Positions 50,901-59,103 are shown, counted from the stretch's first letter. The stretch: DNA of 60,000 nucleotides from Liolophura sinensis (GCF_032854445.1 NC_088295.1:88520644-88580643), one strand, 5' to 3'. The notes: generated by a model from the letters alone, not told the origin. Translations and numbers: made by a program.

Positions 50901-53900
50901 AGTAGAATGTATCATCTTTTGACAAATGTCTCACCTTACCCTTTTGTTTTTAAATCAGAATAATGTTGGTATCCTAGCCATGTTGGATGAGGAATGCCTT
51001 CGCCCCGGTAAAGTCACCGACTCGACATTCCTGAACAAGCTGAATCAGACCTGCTGTAATCATCTTCACTTTGAAAGCCGTGGCTGCAGGAAGAATCAGT
51101 CTGATCGTAGCCTGCCACATGATGCCTTCAGACTGAGGCACTATGCTGGGAATGTATGTAAAACCATTAGATTCTGTTAAATCAGACTTAACATTTCAGC
51201 TAGAAGCTGCTTTGTAACATATATTAAAAGTTGTGTTTTGACACGAACCTGTATTATCACACCTGATTCCTGGGCATTGATACCCACCTGTATTATCACA
51301 CCTGTTTTCATGGGGTTTGATACCCACCTGTATTATCACACCTGATTCCTGGGCTTTGATACCCACCTGTTTTATCACACCCGTTTTCATGGGGTTTGAT
51401 ACCCACCTGTTTTATCACACCTGATTCCTGGGCTTTGATACCCACATGTTTTATCACACCTGTTTTCATGAGGTTTGATACCCACCTGTATTATCACACC
51501 TGTTTTCATGGGGTTTGATACCCACCTGTTTTATCACACCTGATTCCTGGGCTTTGATACCCACCTGTATTATCAGACCTATTTTCATGGGGTTTGATAC
51601 CTACCTGCATTATCACACGTGACTCCTGGACTTTGATACATACCTGTAATACCACACCTTTTTTGATCGGATTTGATACACACCCACCTTCTATTAGTTA
51701 TCAACCTGATTTATGGGCTTTGATACACATCTGTATTAATTATCAGCCCGATTTTTGGGCTTTGATACACACCTGTATTAACTATCACACTTGATTCCTG
51801 AGATTTGATAACCTCAGGCTTTGACACCTGTTTCATGGGATAGATACACCTTTGTACTATCTCTCCTGATTTCTAGGCTTTGATACACACCTGTATGAAT
51901 TGCAACACGTGATTCCAGAGCTTTGTTATACATACCTGTATGAATTATCATACCTGATTCCTGTTACATACCTGTGTTAATTATCACACCTGATTCTTGG
52001 GCTTTGATACACACCTGTATTAATTGTCAAGCTGATTCCTGGGCTTTGAGACACACCTGTATTAATTGTCAGCCTGATTCCTGGGATTTGATACACACCT
52101 GTATTAATTGTCTACTGGATTCCTGGGCTTGATACATACCTGTATTAATTATCACACCTGATTCCTGGACTTGATTCCTGGGCTTTGATACACACCTGTT
52201 TTAATTGTCAACCGGATTCCTGGGCTTTGATACACACCTGTATTGATTATCACACCTGATTCGTGGGCTTTGATACACACCTGTATTAATTGTTAACCGG
52301 AATCTTGGGCTATGATATACACCTGTATTAATTATCATGCCTGATTGCTTTGATCTGAAATCTGTTTCATTCTTCCCAGCTTAACTTTCAGAAATACAGA
52401 TCACCCCTCCACTCACTAACCTGGAACTCCGTCACCAGCAAACCAAACTTTACTAACTGCTATTTTTGACATTGTTCACCCCCAATTGGCATTGTCTGAA
52501 AACAGATGAACTCGTTCGAACATTTGGATTCAAACCAACAAGAAACCGTCATAAGGGCGATTGACAACATGTTTGGGAGTCTAATTGAAACCCATTCTTT
52601 TGATTGAGTGCATTCTGCACAATTCAGATTACAGGTCTGCATGCATCCAGTCCTTCATTATAATTAAAAATGTAACTCATGGGTTGATCTAGGGCATTCT
52701 GCATATTCAGATTGCGGGGCCTCAAAGTCACTTCGGGGCCTCCGTGGCTCAGTCGGTTAGCGCGCTAGTGCAGCGTAATGACCCAGGATCCTCTCACCAA
52801 TGCGGTCGCTGTGAGTTCAAGTCCAGTTCATGCTGGCTTCCTCTCCGGCCGTAAGTGGGAAGGTCTGCCAGCAACCTGCGGATGGTCGTGGATTTCCCCC
52901 GGGCTCTGCCCGGTTTCCACCCACCATAAAGCTGGCCACCGTCATATAAGTGAAATATTCTTGAGTACGGTGTAAAACACCAATCAAAAAAAAAGTCACT
53001 TCACATGCAGTCAATTAAATCAGTTGCTGCTAGTAATGACCAGTGAGCTGGCTGTTCACTACATGGAGAAAGTTGTGAGATCATATGCCAGTCCAGTTTT
53101 TGTTACCCTTAAAGCCAGTCATGATATTTCAGAAGCCCACCTCCTTTCCCAAGTCCACCTTACTCTATCTTCCAATTTTATTAATCACAGTTCTTGAAGG
53201 CATCAAGCACAGTTCATGCACAATTTCATCTTCTCAACGTAGTTCTTAATAGAGCCCAGGGCATACGGTCGTCTGTATTTGTGGGGTTGCGCGTTCCATC
53301 TAGGATCACTTGTCATTGTTTAGTTAGTGTGGCGATGTGTCATTGGTGTCAAAAACCTTTTTGCGGCATATTTTCAACATCGCAGTAATATTTTACTAAG
53401 CTAATGTTTTATGAAGTCATACCAACATGTTTTCTATCGCAAAGAACATTGGAATATCGACTTTGCCTAGATTTTTGTCATACTGCTGGATAGGAATTCC
53501 CTTCTTGTGATTTTGGCCCAAGTGCTTCCCATTTAGATGAGCTCCACCTCAGGTCACAAATTTTCAACATTTTTCAAGTTAAAGGCCTAGTACATTTGTG
53601 CATAATTTAACTAGTCAAAAAGGCGTTTAGAACCTGTCTCCATACGCCTGGAATCTCCTATAATTTGCTGGGATCTTCGTTTCGTTTGCCTTTGTACAAC
53701 CCCACAATGTAAGTCCATTTAAACAACGGAGTCACGGGATTCAAATATGGTGGTTTGCAAACTGAGAATGCTATTTGAATGCATCGGTTATGTTCCTGTT
53801 GCAGTAATTACGACATTATGGTTGTTATTACTGCGTTTCACCTGGGCTCTGCCCGGTTTCCACCCACCATAATGCTGGCCGCCATTGTATAAGTGAAATA

Positions 53901-56900
53901 TTCTTGAGTATGGCATAAAACACCAATCAAATAAATAAATAAATTATTACTTCCATATAGTGATTTGAATTTAGAATTAGAAAACCTCTTTTTTTTCCTA
54001 CAGCTTTGACACTTTGATGATAGTGCAAGTGGTAGGACTGGGTTCCAGGTTTGGGAATGTATCGCTTCAGTATGGTTAATTTGGAAGCTGATCTGGGAAC
54101 AGTTTTACCGTGTAACTGTATTACAAGGCATTTATGCAGTCCTTCTTACACCTGATGCCGCCACCTGACACACCTTACTATCAGCTTGTATTTGATTTCA
54201 GGTGACATATCATGTGACTGGGTTTGTGGAGAAGAACAATGATCTGCTGTTCCGGGACCTGTCCAGAGCCATGTACAGTTGTGGTCATCCTTTGCTCAAA
54301 AAGTTATTCCCAGAAGGTAGGCCTACAATCTTGCTCAATGTGAAAGAGTGCATTGAACTAACTTTACACAGAATAGGAACCTGCAGATGGCCGCTCTCAT
54401 ATACATCAAGTATTCTTGAATTCCACCAGGACCAAATACAAGGACATTTTGATACCTTCTAAGGGTGCCCAAATTATAGGCTAGCTTAATACAGCCCAAA
54501 TCGCAGGAAGCATTGCCTGATAAATTGGAACTAAATGTTAGGAGAAAATTCCTTATATTCATTTGCACTGACTGTACAATGTTTTATAAGTAGAACTTCT
54601 ATCAATATCAAGAACTTTAGAGTAGGGCCTGATTTGGAGGGTCTTGTTATGAACAAGGAACATATTTTTAATGATGGCCTTTCCTCTCTCTCTCTGTCTC
54701 TCTTTCTCTTTCTTTCTCTCTTCTCTCATTCTCACAATCTCTTCTCTTTCTGTGGCCAGCCTCCCCAGAGGAGGTCCGAGGGTACACATATCAGCAGTGG
54801 TCTCCCCTACCCATGCTCCCTGACAATGAGGGTAGGTCTCATCCACTACTCAGCCTTGCGCCTGCAGCAGCTCTCTGCCTCGTTTAATTCAGCCCCCAAT
54901 TTCACATTTGCAGAGTCTGAGAGTTTTGGAGTTCATAATGCCCGCTGTGTGTTTTCTATTTGCTGTATCTTCTGCTTTACAGATTGAATGTGGCATTTTG
55001 TTTGACCAAGTGTGCAGTCATTTCCAGCATGCCACTTGTCACATGAACATGCTGTACTTTGAGAAATCTTTTGTTAGCCATAAATGGCATTCTGCAACCA
55101 CTAGCCCTGCTTGTAGACAATTTCTTTCCTCAGGGTGCTGAGTCTTTAAAATTTATCCTTAGCCTTATGACCAGAGTATGTAGATTGAGTTATCCTCATC
55201 GAATTCAGTGAATGACTGATTGACCTACCGCAATATGATTGATTTGTGGATTGTTCTGGACTTTCATTTGCATGCAACCTTCTTCAGACTTTAAGTTAAG
55301 GATGATACTAACAAAATTTTGAGGTGAATAATAGGCATTTTGCAATCTAATGTTTTGATTGGTTCTGAACAATATTTTGAGGCAATCTGATTTCTTCCAT
55401 ATTGATACTATTTAAATTACTTCAGGTGATTAGTTAGCGCAGTGCAGTCAGTTTAACCTACAGCTTACATGTAAGTCCTTTGAATTTTTACTCATTGCAT
55501 TTTTCTTTATAATCTTTTTATTAGATTATTTATATGTATGACTGAATGCTTAAAATTACAAAGTTCACTATATTGGAATAAAAATTTGTTGGTTGATTTT
55601 TTTTCATTTCAGTTAAATAAAAGAGTTGGCTTCTCAAAAAGAACTGTGACCACACAGTTATATGTGTTTAGAGATTTCTCGTACATCACATGTTTCACCT
55701 GATTTTTCACTTGCTTATCACTGGTTTGAAACACCTGTCCTCACATGTTTTCAGCCATATGTGGGTGGAGACATGGGTAGACCTGTGTCCACACTTATGC
55801 ACGTGTACACACAGCAGTATGTGGGTGGAGATTTGGGTAGATCTGTGTTCACACCTGTACACTTGTACGCACAGCAATATGTGGGTGGAGACTTGGGTAG
55901 ATCTGTGTCCACACTTATGCACGTGTACACATAGCAGTATGTGGATGGAGATTTGGGTAGATCTGTGTTCACACCTGTACACTTGTACACACAACAATAT
56001 GTGGGTGGAGACTTGGGTAGATCTGTGTCCACACTTATGCACATGTACACACAGCAATATGTGGGTGGAGATTTGGGTAGATCTGTGTTCACACCTGTGC
56101 ACTTGTACACACAGCAGTATGTGAGTGGAGACTTGGGTAGATCTGTGTTCACACCTGTACACTTGTACACACAGCAGTGTGTGGGTGGAATTTGGGTAGA
56201 TCTGTGTTCACATATGTACACTTGTACACAAAGCAGTGTGTGTGTGGAGACTTTGGTAGATCTGTGTTCACATGTGTACACTTGTACACATAGCAGTGTG
56301 TGGGTGGAGATTTGAGTAGATCTGTGTTCACATGTGTACACTTGTACACAAAGCAGTGTGTGGGTGGAATTTGGGTAGATCTTTGTTCACACCTGTACAC
56401 TTGTACACAAAGCAGTGTGTGGGTGGAGACTTTGATAGATCTGTGTTTACATGTGTACACTTGTACACACAGCAGTGTGTGAGTGGAGATTTGAGTAGAT
56501 CTGTGTTCACATGTGTACACTTGTACACACAGCAGTGTGTGTGTGGAGACTTGGGTAGATCTGTGCTCACACATGTACATTTGTACACATAGCCGTGTGT
56601 GTGTGTGGAGACTCGGGCAGTTGCGTGTCCCCATCTGCACACACAGTATTACATTGGTGGAGGCTTGGGTAGATCTGTGTTCACGTCTGTACACTTGTAC
56701 GCACAGCAGTGTTTGGGTGGAGACTTGGGTACATGTAGATCTGTGTTCATATCTATACACTTGTACACATAACTATGTGTGGTTGGAGATTCAGGCAGAC
56801 CTGTGCTCAAACCTGTACACTTGTACACACAGCAGTATGTGGGTGGAGACTTGGCTAGGTCTGTGTTCACATCTGTACACTTGTAAACACGGCAGTGTTT

Positions 56901-58273
56901 GGGTGGAATTTGGGTAGATCTGTGTTCACATCTATACACTTGTACACATAACTGTGTGGTTGGAGATTTGGGTAGATCTGTGTTCACACCTGTGCACTTG
57001 TACACACAGCAGTATGTGGGTGGAGACTTGGCTAGGTCTGTGTTCACATCTGTACACTTGTAAACACGGCAGTGTTTGGGTGGCATTTGGGTAGATCTGT
57101 GTTCACATCTATACAGTTGTACTCATAACTATATGTGGTTGGAGATTCAGGGAGACCTGTGCTCAAACCTGTACACTTGTACATACAGCAGTGTATGTGT
57201 CCATGCCTGTACACATAGCAGTTTGTGGGTGGAGACTACGGGTAGATGTGTGTTCACAAACAAAAACACAAACATGCATTGAGAATCAAGTTTGTAACAT
57301 TACTTGTATGTTGATTTAGAAGATGTGTTACAACACATGAACTTTCTTGGCAGGTAACCCGGAGAAGAAAAACAGGAAGCGACCTGCCACAGCTGGATCT
57401 CAGTTCAAGGTCAGCACAAGGCCGTCTGACAGCAATGTGTTCATTTTTACACATAGAATAAACTGACTTGAGGGTAGAGAATGAAATGTTACATTTTGTA
57501 GGGGGACATATTAGACAGGCAACCTTTGTGGTAAAGAGTTAACATCGATTCCCTGTGAATTTACCTTAATTTAAGTATATGAATTATCAGCAAGGGATTG
57601 GAATGGTCAGACAACTTAAATGTAAACTACAGAAGTAAGAAGTCACTGGGCTGTTCTTCTGACAGGTCTCTGTTTTGTAGTTTCTGATTCATCAACTAAC
57701 CTTAAGTCTGCTGTTTATAACTATGGATTTTAGCAAATTTACCCTTTTCTTGCTTGATACTGACTATCACTCTATGTTTCAATTTGGTTATCAAAAATCA
57801 GTGAATCAGCTATTTGTTTGGCTTTACGTTCAGAAAATCACCCCATGTTTGATCATTACTGATTTAGCAAATCACCCCGTTTTTTTAATCCACAGTTGTC
57901 TGTGGCTGAGTTGATGAAAAACCTTCAGTCCAAAAACCCTAACTACATCCGCTGTATCAAGGTGAGAAAACTCTTGTCCAACTTAAGGAACAGAATTAAC
58001 TCCCCTGTTTTCATGGTATTATCCTATTTGCATCAACTCTGTACATTTGTATTATTTAATTCTACTCTGTCAATAAATGACTGGACACAGAAGTCTGTAT
58101 TGCATATGTGCCCACATTTATCCATCCCACATCAAGATTTGTCCACTTTAATTCTATACTGTGTAACAGTTTTGCACAAAAGTGTCATTTCTCATTTGTT
58201 TTCAGCCCAATGATGGAAAAGTCGCTGGGGTTTTTGATGTTCATTTGGTCAAGCATCAGGTCCGCTATTTAGG
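23424..58273 (+). CDS. MYO1B: Class I unconventional myosin heavy chain, Myo1a/1b-like (motor domain; gene continues beyond the window)
   Basis: This is an actin-based ATP-driven motor. Twenty coding exons (start ATG 23471) join with matching phases to give 618 codons plus two bases. Motor motifs: P-loop GESGSGKT (residues 108-115), switch I NDNSSRFGK (160-168), switch II LDIYGFE (387-393), relay helix [17 protein letters not shown] (400-416) and loop 2 near 556-572. The sequences [11 protein letters not shown] and [19 protein letters not shown] place it with Myo1a/1b rather than Myo1c/1d. The TEDS position, 16 residues before the D of DALCK, is Asp335, so motor activity should not need heavy-chain phosphorylation there. 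The last exon ends at HQVRYLG, just before the converter. IQ motifs and the TH1 lipid-binding tail are not in the window. Vertebrate relatives act at plasma membrane and endosomes as tension sensors. No frameshift is seen. Confidence 0.96.
23738..24811. mobile_element. TIR element inserted in myosin intron 2
   Basis: The left end caaaaaagctggtcaactaa and right end gtttagttgactttttg are inverted copies sharing GTCAACTAAAC. Subterminal zones on both sides repeat gtgcgcaca-type words (cgtgcgcacag, ctgtgcgcacagg, tgtgtgcgcattgtgcg). About 1.07 kb with no transposase. The target duplication is unclear. Confidence 0.65.
23909..24040 (-). other. Exon-like open segment inside the TIR element
   Basis: On the minus strand, 132 bp (44 codons) lies between an acceptor-like ttcacaacag and a donor gtaagtgc, open in phase 0. 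It reads [18 protein letters not shown], then [16 protein letters not shown] and [11 protein letters not shown] do not recognise the protein. It could be a captured host exon, a relic of the element's own gene, or chance. Confidence 0.3.
25936..26051 (+). CDS. MYO1B: Myosin coding exon 2 (residues 46-84)
   Basis: The acceptor is tctacctgtag|. It encodes [19 protein letters not shown] and [15 protein letters not shown], plus two bases of Ile84. VSVNPY is the conserved motor segment before the P-loop. The donor gtaagt is at 26052 and the exon leaves phase 2. Confidence 0.96.
26648..26724. repeat. Hairpin repeat next to a TA microsatellite
   Basis: The arms aaacctgttttatgtggcca (26648-26667) and tggccgcataaaacaggttt (26705-26724) are inverted copies with one mismatch. 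A second catatgcggcca lies in the loop. A (TA)n tract starts five bases later. It resembles short hairpin repeats scattered in invertebrate genomes. Confidence 0.8.
26729..26759. repeat. (TA)n microsatellite
   Basis: About 15 TA repeats. Confidence 0.95.
26923..26967. repeat. (AT)n microsatellite
   Basis: About 22 AT repeats. Confidence 0.95.
28096..28440. repeat. Minisatellite of about 30 bp (tgacactgtg)
   Basis: About eleven diverged copies of a unit like gttcccaatgacactgtggc. It contains a run of 15 C at 28402-28416. Confidence 0.8.
29233..29338 (-). mobile_element. SINE 3' fragment, minus strand
   Basis: Complement of the main SINE tail: tgttttacgctgtaatta, aagaatatttcacttattcg, gggcggccagcattatggcg, then the gccccggggaaac block. 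It abuts the satellite array that follows. Confidence 0.78.
29340..30215. repeat. Satellite array, 52-bp core unit
   Basis: Units of 52 bp are almost identical between about 29860 and 30110 (ggatgtatactgacatgaga then tgtgcccaaatattgccatg). Units are more diverged towards 29340. Long open frames on the minus strand are repeats of a low-complexity peptide and not genes. The array resumes at 31680 after the mariner insertion. Confidence 0.88.
30216..31653 (+). mobile_element. Decayed mariner-like transposon inserted into the satellite
   Basis: Single-copy sequence interrupts the satellite and carries a broken DDE transposase (30544-31584). The outer ends gggtggccatacaaaaaatg and, in complement, tatggggccaaaatcaagat are weakly similar and may be worn terminal inverted repeats. 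The ends are approximate. Confidence 0.75.
30544..31584 (+). pseudogene. Tc1/mariner-superfamily transposase, broken
   Basis: Homology runs through several frames. The start ATG 30544 leads into an N-terminal helix-turn-helix region ([20 protein letters not shown]) that stops after about 50 codons. The next frame continues with SGSGRPKS, an AT-hook-like linker. From 30852 a third frame has [15 protein letters not shown] and the first catalytic Asp in [10 protein letters not shown]. The segment that should hold the second Asp (QDGAPxH region) is damaged near 31260-31300. The last block has [17 protein letters not shown] with the third acidic residue, and a C-terminus ending HLFK before TAA. 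Frameshifts and stops make it non-functional. The exact DDxD subfamily was not determined. Confidence 0.85.
31680..31800. repeat. Continuation of the satellite array beyond the mariner
   Basis: Tgatgtatactgacctgaga and ggatctgctcttgacatgag match units before 30215. The transposon therefore split an existing array. Confidence 0.8.
33555..33800. repeat. Minisatellite of about 25 bp (ctagctaatgtcacacatac)
   Basis: About nine diverged copies of tctagctaatgtcacagata-like units. Confidence 0.8.
34250..34530. repeat. Minisatellite of about 24 bp (ccagctaatatcacgggcat)
   Basis: It is diverged at first and near-identical between 34397 and 34520, where the 24-bp period gives an open frame of the repeated octapeptide MNPANITG. 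It is related in sequence to the array at 33555. Confidence 0.82.
34563..34751 (+). mobile_element. 5'-truncated SINE with 12-bp target duplication
   Basis: The body starts near ctggcttcctttgcggctgt and ends ggtgtaaaacaccaatcaga with an (AAAT)n tail. Tacagttacatg flanks it at 34563-34574 and 34740-34751. Four bases (catg) could belong to either SINE or target. It sits just after the 24-bp minisatellite. Confidence 0.88.
35600..37165. repeat. Degenerate satellite, unit roughly 80-95 bp
   Basis: About 17-18 diverged copies contain tgttcatgtatcagctgatc, atgtagcattagatgaag, gtgtaaggaggtgct and gatcctgtctttgatcag. The palindromic core cagctgatca persists while flanks vary. Confidence 0.82.
39128..39278. 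repeat. 32-bp minisatellite
   Basis: Almost perfect copies of attgcatgtgctcaacattg followed by gatgtccttaac, between four and five copies. Confidence 0.92.
39321..39711 (-). mobile_element. Second tRNA-derived SINE family, full length, minus strand, with 13-bp target duplication
   Basis: Read on the minus strand, the head is accggcctggatagcacagt then tggtagagcgtccgcttc (A-box) and a B-box-like gatccaggatcaatcc. The tail includes cgtcgtcatatgactgg and ttgagtacgacgttaaac, ending in a GAGT-type simple repeat. Aaaacttgaaaga flanks it at 39321-39333 and 39699-39711. The head and body differ from the main SINE but the tail is alike. The tRNA-like part is an element head, not a tRNA gene. Confidence 0.9.
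41493..41568. repeat. 26-bp repeat, three copies
   Basis: Tgctcaggtatggagcagta repeated three times, about 105 bp before the acceptor of myosin exon 3. Confidence 0.85.
41673..41767 (+). CDS. MYO1B: Myosin coding exon 3 (residues 84-116, P-loop)
   Basis: The acceptor is cctctttctaag|. It encodes [19 protein letters not shown], then [13 protein letters not shown]. The ATP phosphate-binding loop GESGSGKT is residues 108-115. It leaves phase 1 at a gtgagt donor. Confidence 0.97.
42117..42221 (+). CDS. MYO1B: Myosin coding exon 4 (residues 116-151)
   Basis: The acceptor is ttttatcaacag|. It encodes [20 protein letters not shown] and then [15 protein letters not shown], the helix after the P-loop and the [16 protein letters not shown] motif start. 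The donor gtcagt is slightly unusual but is GT. Confidence 0.96.
42674..42720 (+). CDS. MYO1B: Myosin coding exon 5 (residues 151-166, switch I)
   Basis: 47 bp after a T-rich acceptor (gttttttcag|). It encodes [16 protein letters not shown], including most of the nucleotide-sensing switch I loop. The donor is gtaagt. Confidence 0.96.
43028..43091 (+). CDS. MYO1B: Myosin coding exon 6 (residues 167-188)
   Basis: It encodes [20 protein letters not shown] then N and the first base of Tyr188. GK completes switch I. The donor is gtaagt and the exon leaves phase 1. Confidence 0.96.
43867..43880 (+). CDS. MYO1B: Myosin coding exon 7: 14-nt microexon (residues 188-192)
   Basis: Atctactggagaag lies between ctgttctgttcag| and |gtaagg. 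With the leftover T of exon 6 it gives YLLEK, an invariant motor motif. Skipping it would shift the frame and reach a TGA within exon 8, so it must be included for a working motor. Confidence 0.93.
45130..45214 (+). CDS. MYO1B: Myosin coding exon 8 (residues 193-221)
   Basis: It encodes [20 protein letters not shown] and AGADIDTL plus one base. [12 protein letters not shown] is a conserved motor block. The donor ctca|gtaagt at 45215 is copied several times downstream because the last 34 bases of this exon belong to a 68-bp tandem array. Confidence 0.96.
45181..45990 (+). repeat. 68-bp minisatellite containing the exon 8 end and its splice donor
   Basis: Copies begin at 45181 (in the exon), 45249, 45317, 45385, 45453, 45521, 45589, 45657, 45725, 45799, 45865 and 45933. 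The unit is cagctgttagcaggagcaga, then cattgacacactca|gtaagt, then ttcttatccctagaatatac and agaatgaat. The first seven copies keep the donor ctcagtaagt intact. Copies become more diverged with distance from the exon. Use of any later donor would meet an in-frame stop (gaa tga or gaa taa) inside the first unit. Confidence 0.95.
46209..46315 (+). CDS. MYO1B: Myosin coding exon 9 (residues 221-256)
   Basis: The acceptor is gtgttttacag|. It encodes [19 protein letters not shown], then [17 protein letters not shown]. The family is variable here. The donor gtaagt is at 46316 and the exon leaves phase 0. Confidence 0.95.
47025..47172 (+). CDS. MYO1B: Myosin coding exon 10 (residues 257-306)
   Basis: The acceptor is tttttttatttgcag|. 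It encodes [31 protein letters not shown] and a variable stretch ending EINSKY. MQIIGF and LKLGNLEF are conserved. The donor is gtgaga. Confidence 0.96.
47269..47848 (+). mobile_element. Non-autonomous TIR element, copy 2, in a myosin intron
   Basis: It starts ttaaaagagaataagc and ends aaatttttcttctcctttaa. Long blocks match the reverse complement of 4158-4673, such as aaaatccgctgt, gcataaattacagggtgtt and gcaaaattatgcagcaggca. It is somewhat longer than copy 1, which carries deletions. Confidence 0.78.
48085..48203 (+). CDS. MYO1B: Myosin coding exon 11 (residues 306-345, TEDS site)
   Basis: The acceptor is tgtttctgtcacag|. It encodes [20 protein letters not shown] and [20 protein letters not shown]. 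Asp335 is 16 residues before the D of DALCK, the TEDS position on the actin-binding cardiomyopathy loop. The donor is gtatgt. Confidence 0.95.
48679..48707. repeat. GT/G-rich simple repeat
   Basis: Gtgtgtgtgttggggagg is followed by a run of G. Confidence 0.85.
48828..48914 (+). CDS. MYO1B: Myosin coding exon 12 (residues 346-374)
   Basis: It encodes [20 protein letters not shown] and [14 protein letters not shown] and [13 protein letters not shown] are strongly conserved. Donor gtaagc. Confidence 0.97.
49315..49380 (+). CDS. MYO1B: Myosin coding exon 13 (residues 375-396, switch II)
   Basis: It encodes [18 protein letters not shown] and EVFE. Switch II LDIYGFE is residues 387-393. Donor gtgagg. 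Confidence 0.97.
49727..49831 (+). CDS. MYO1B: Myosin coding exon 14 (residues 397-431, relay helix)
   Basis: The acceptor is gttttctccag|. It encodes [20 protein letters not shown] and [15 protein letters not shown], the relay helix that couples switch II to the lever arm. Donor gtgagg. Confidence 0.97.
50411..50473 (+). CDS. MYO1B: Myosin coding exon 15 (residues 432-452)
   Basis: It encodes [20 protein letters not shown] and K. Donor gtaagc. Confidence 0.96.
50959..51153 (+). CDS. MYO1B: Myosin coding exon 16 (residues 453-517)
   Basis: It encodes [39 protein letters not shown], a Lys/Arg-bearing stretch and [22 protein letters not shown] and F-x-L-x-HYAG are conserved motor blocks. Donor gtatgt. 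Confidence 0.97.
51239..52345. repeat. Minisatellite of about 40 bp, partly as an 80-bp dimer
   Basis: Roughly 27 copies of ttgatacccacctgtattat, cacacctgattcctgggct and variants. It alternates a ctgattcctgggctttg type and a ctgttttcatggggtttg type at first, then continues as diverged monomers. It begins about 85 bp after the exon 16 donor. Confidence 0.88.
52724..53002 (+). mobile_element. Full-length tRNA-derived SINE with 11-bp target duplication
   Basis: The body is 52735-52991: ggggcctccgtggctcagtc, A-box tggctcagtcggttagc, B-box gagttcaagtcc, the cccgggctctgcccggtttc block, then ttgagtacggtgtaaaacac and a poly-A tail. Aaagtcacttc flanks it at 52724-52734 and 52992-53002. Confidence 0.93.
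53825..53951 (+). mobile_element. 5'-truncated SINE copy
   Basis: The body runs from about 53833 (cacctgggctctgcccgg) to an (AAAT)n tail near 53943. Ttattact at 53825-53832 and 53944-53951 may be the target duplication. Confidence 0.8.
54202..54316 (+). CDS. MYO1B: Myosin coding exon 17 (residues 518-556)
   Basis: The acceptor is tatttgatttcag|. It encodes [20 protein letters not shown] and [18 protein letters not shown], plus the first base of Gly556. DKNND-like EKNNDLL is typical. The donor gtaggc is weak, which would suit regulated splicing to the next exons. Confidence 0.96.
54760..54831 (+). CDS. MYO1B: Candidate myosin cassette exon inserting 24 residues in loop 2
   Basis: 72 bp between an unusually long pyrimidine tract ending tgtggccag| and donor |gtaggt. 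It starts and ends in phase 1, exactly as exons 17 and 18 need, and has no stop. It reads [19 protein letters not shown] then LPDNE before the shared Gly. Skipping gives the usual FPEGNPEKK; inclusion lengthens actin-binding loop 2. I do not recall this insert in vertebrate Myo1a/1b. Without transcripts it remains a prediction. Confidence 0.68.
55755..57245. repeat. 60-bp minisatellite array (about 24 copies)
   Basis: The unit is cagcagtatgtgggtggaga, cttgggtagatctgtgttca, cacctgtacacttgtacaca. In the first part units alternate as a 120-bp dimer (ttatgcacgtgtac versus cctgtacacttgtac). Because 60 is a multiple of three, long open frames appear on both strands. These are repeat artefacts. The array ends about 105 bp before the acceptor of exon 18. 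Confidence 0.94.
57354..57409 (+). CDS. MYO1B: Myosin coding exon 18 (residues 556-574, loop 2)
   Basis: The acceptor is actttcttggcag|. It encodes [18 protein letters not shown], the basic loop 2 that contacts actin, as in vertebrate Myo1a/1b. The donor gtcagc is weak. Enters phase 1, leaves phase 0. Confidence 0.96.
57896..57961 (+). CDS. MYO1B: Myosin coding exon 19 (residues 575-596)
   Basis: The acceptor is ttttttaatccacag|. It encodes [20 protein letters not shown] and IK. The MKNL and [10 protein letters not shown] blocks mark myosin I. Donor gtgaga. Confidence 0.97.
58206..58273 (+). CDS. MYO1B: Myosin coding exon 20 (residues 597-618 plus two bases); last exon in the window
   Basis: It encodes [20 protein letters not shown] and YL, then gg of Gly619, with donor gtaagt. 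The family continues with LLENVRVRRAG-like sequence. No such exon is visible up to 60000, so the gene runs on. Confidence 0.96.
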
Positions 58274-58371
58274 GTAAGTTCTCTTAGTGGAAATAAAACT
58301 TTACTTGCATCAAGACATTGTTTGCAATACATTCTGATTAAGGCTGTGGTTTGTTGGCCAAAACTGAGCTG

Positions 58372-58905
58372 TGTTTTAGGAACCTGGTGAGGTGCTGCCC
58401 TTGTACAGAGGTGCATAACTGAGTGAAGGTTCTCAAAATTCTTACTGAGATGTGATTTTAAGAACCCTGAGAGATGTTGTGTTTTTTTGGAACCCAGTGA
58501 AATGCTCTTGTTTTCGAAACTCATTAGGGCGATGTGTTTTTTTAGAAACCAGTGAGATGCTGTGTTTTTTGTTTTGTTTCGGGAAACCATTGAGGTGCTG
58601 CAGTTATTAGTACTCAGTGAGTTTGCTTTGGTTATCAAAACCCTGTCTGAGATTATTTGGTTTTCAGATCACTGAGTGAAGTGTTCTGTTTTTCGGACCC
58701 AGTCAAATGCTATGGTTTGCGGAACCCATTGTGGTGATCTGGTTTTTTGGAACCCTGCCAGGTGCTGCCCTTTTGGGGATTCCATGTGCTGCAGTATTTT
58801 GTTGGGGAGACCAATGAGGTGCTGCCCTTTTATTGACTTAATGAGGTGGTGTTTTGGGGGATTCCGAAACCCAGTGAGGTGGTGTGATCTTTACAACACA
58901 GTGAG
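58372..58905. repeat. Degenerate minisatellite of about 33-36 bp
   Basis: About fifteen diverged copies of units like ggaacccagtgaggtgctgt separated by T-rich stretches. Related units recur at 59645-59735. Confidence 0.75.
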
Positions 58906-59103
58906 GGGAAATACAGTGCTAGCACTAGACTTTTTTTCACTTACGCCAATGTGGCTAACCTGGTTAGAAGTTTTTTTAGCCATGTTGACAATTATGTAGT
59001 TATAACAACATTCACAACATGAAAACTCAAAGCAAAGCAGTGAATCAATAAAAAAAAAATCACAACTCCATCTTTCACCAGTGCTGTCTCTGAGAGTTCC
59101 TTG

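Noticed and set aside
51239-52345. CRISPR-like array
   Set aside because: It has regular repeats, but units are contiguous minisatellite copies without unique spacers, in animal DNA.
55662-57086. Open frames up to 203 codons on both strands, Cys/His/Val-rich
   Set aside because: By-products of the 60-bp array. No start context, no family, and equal openness on both strands.
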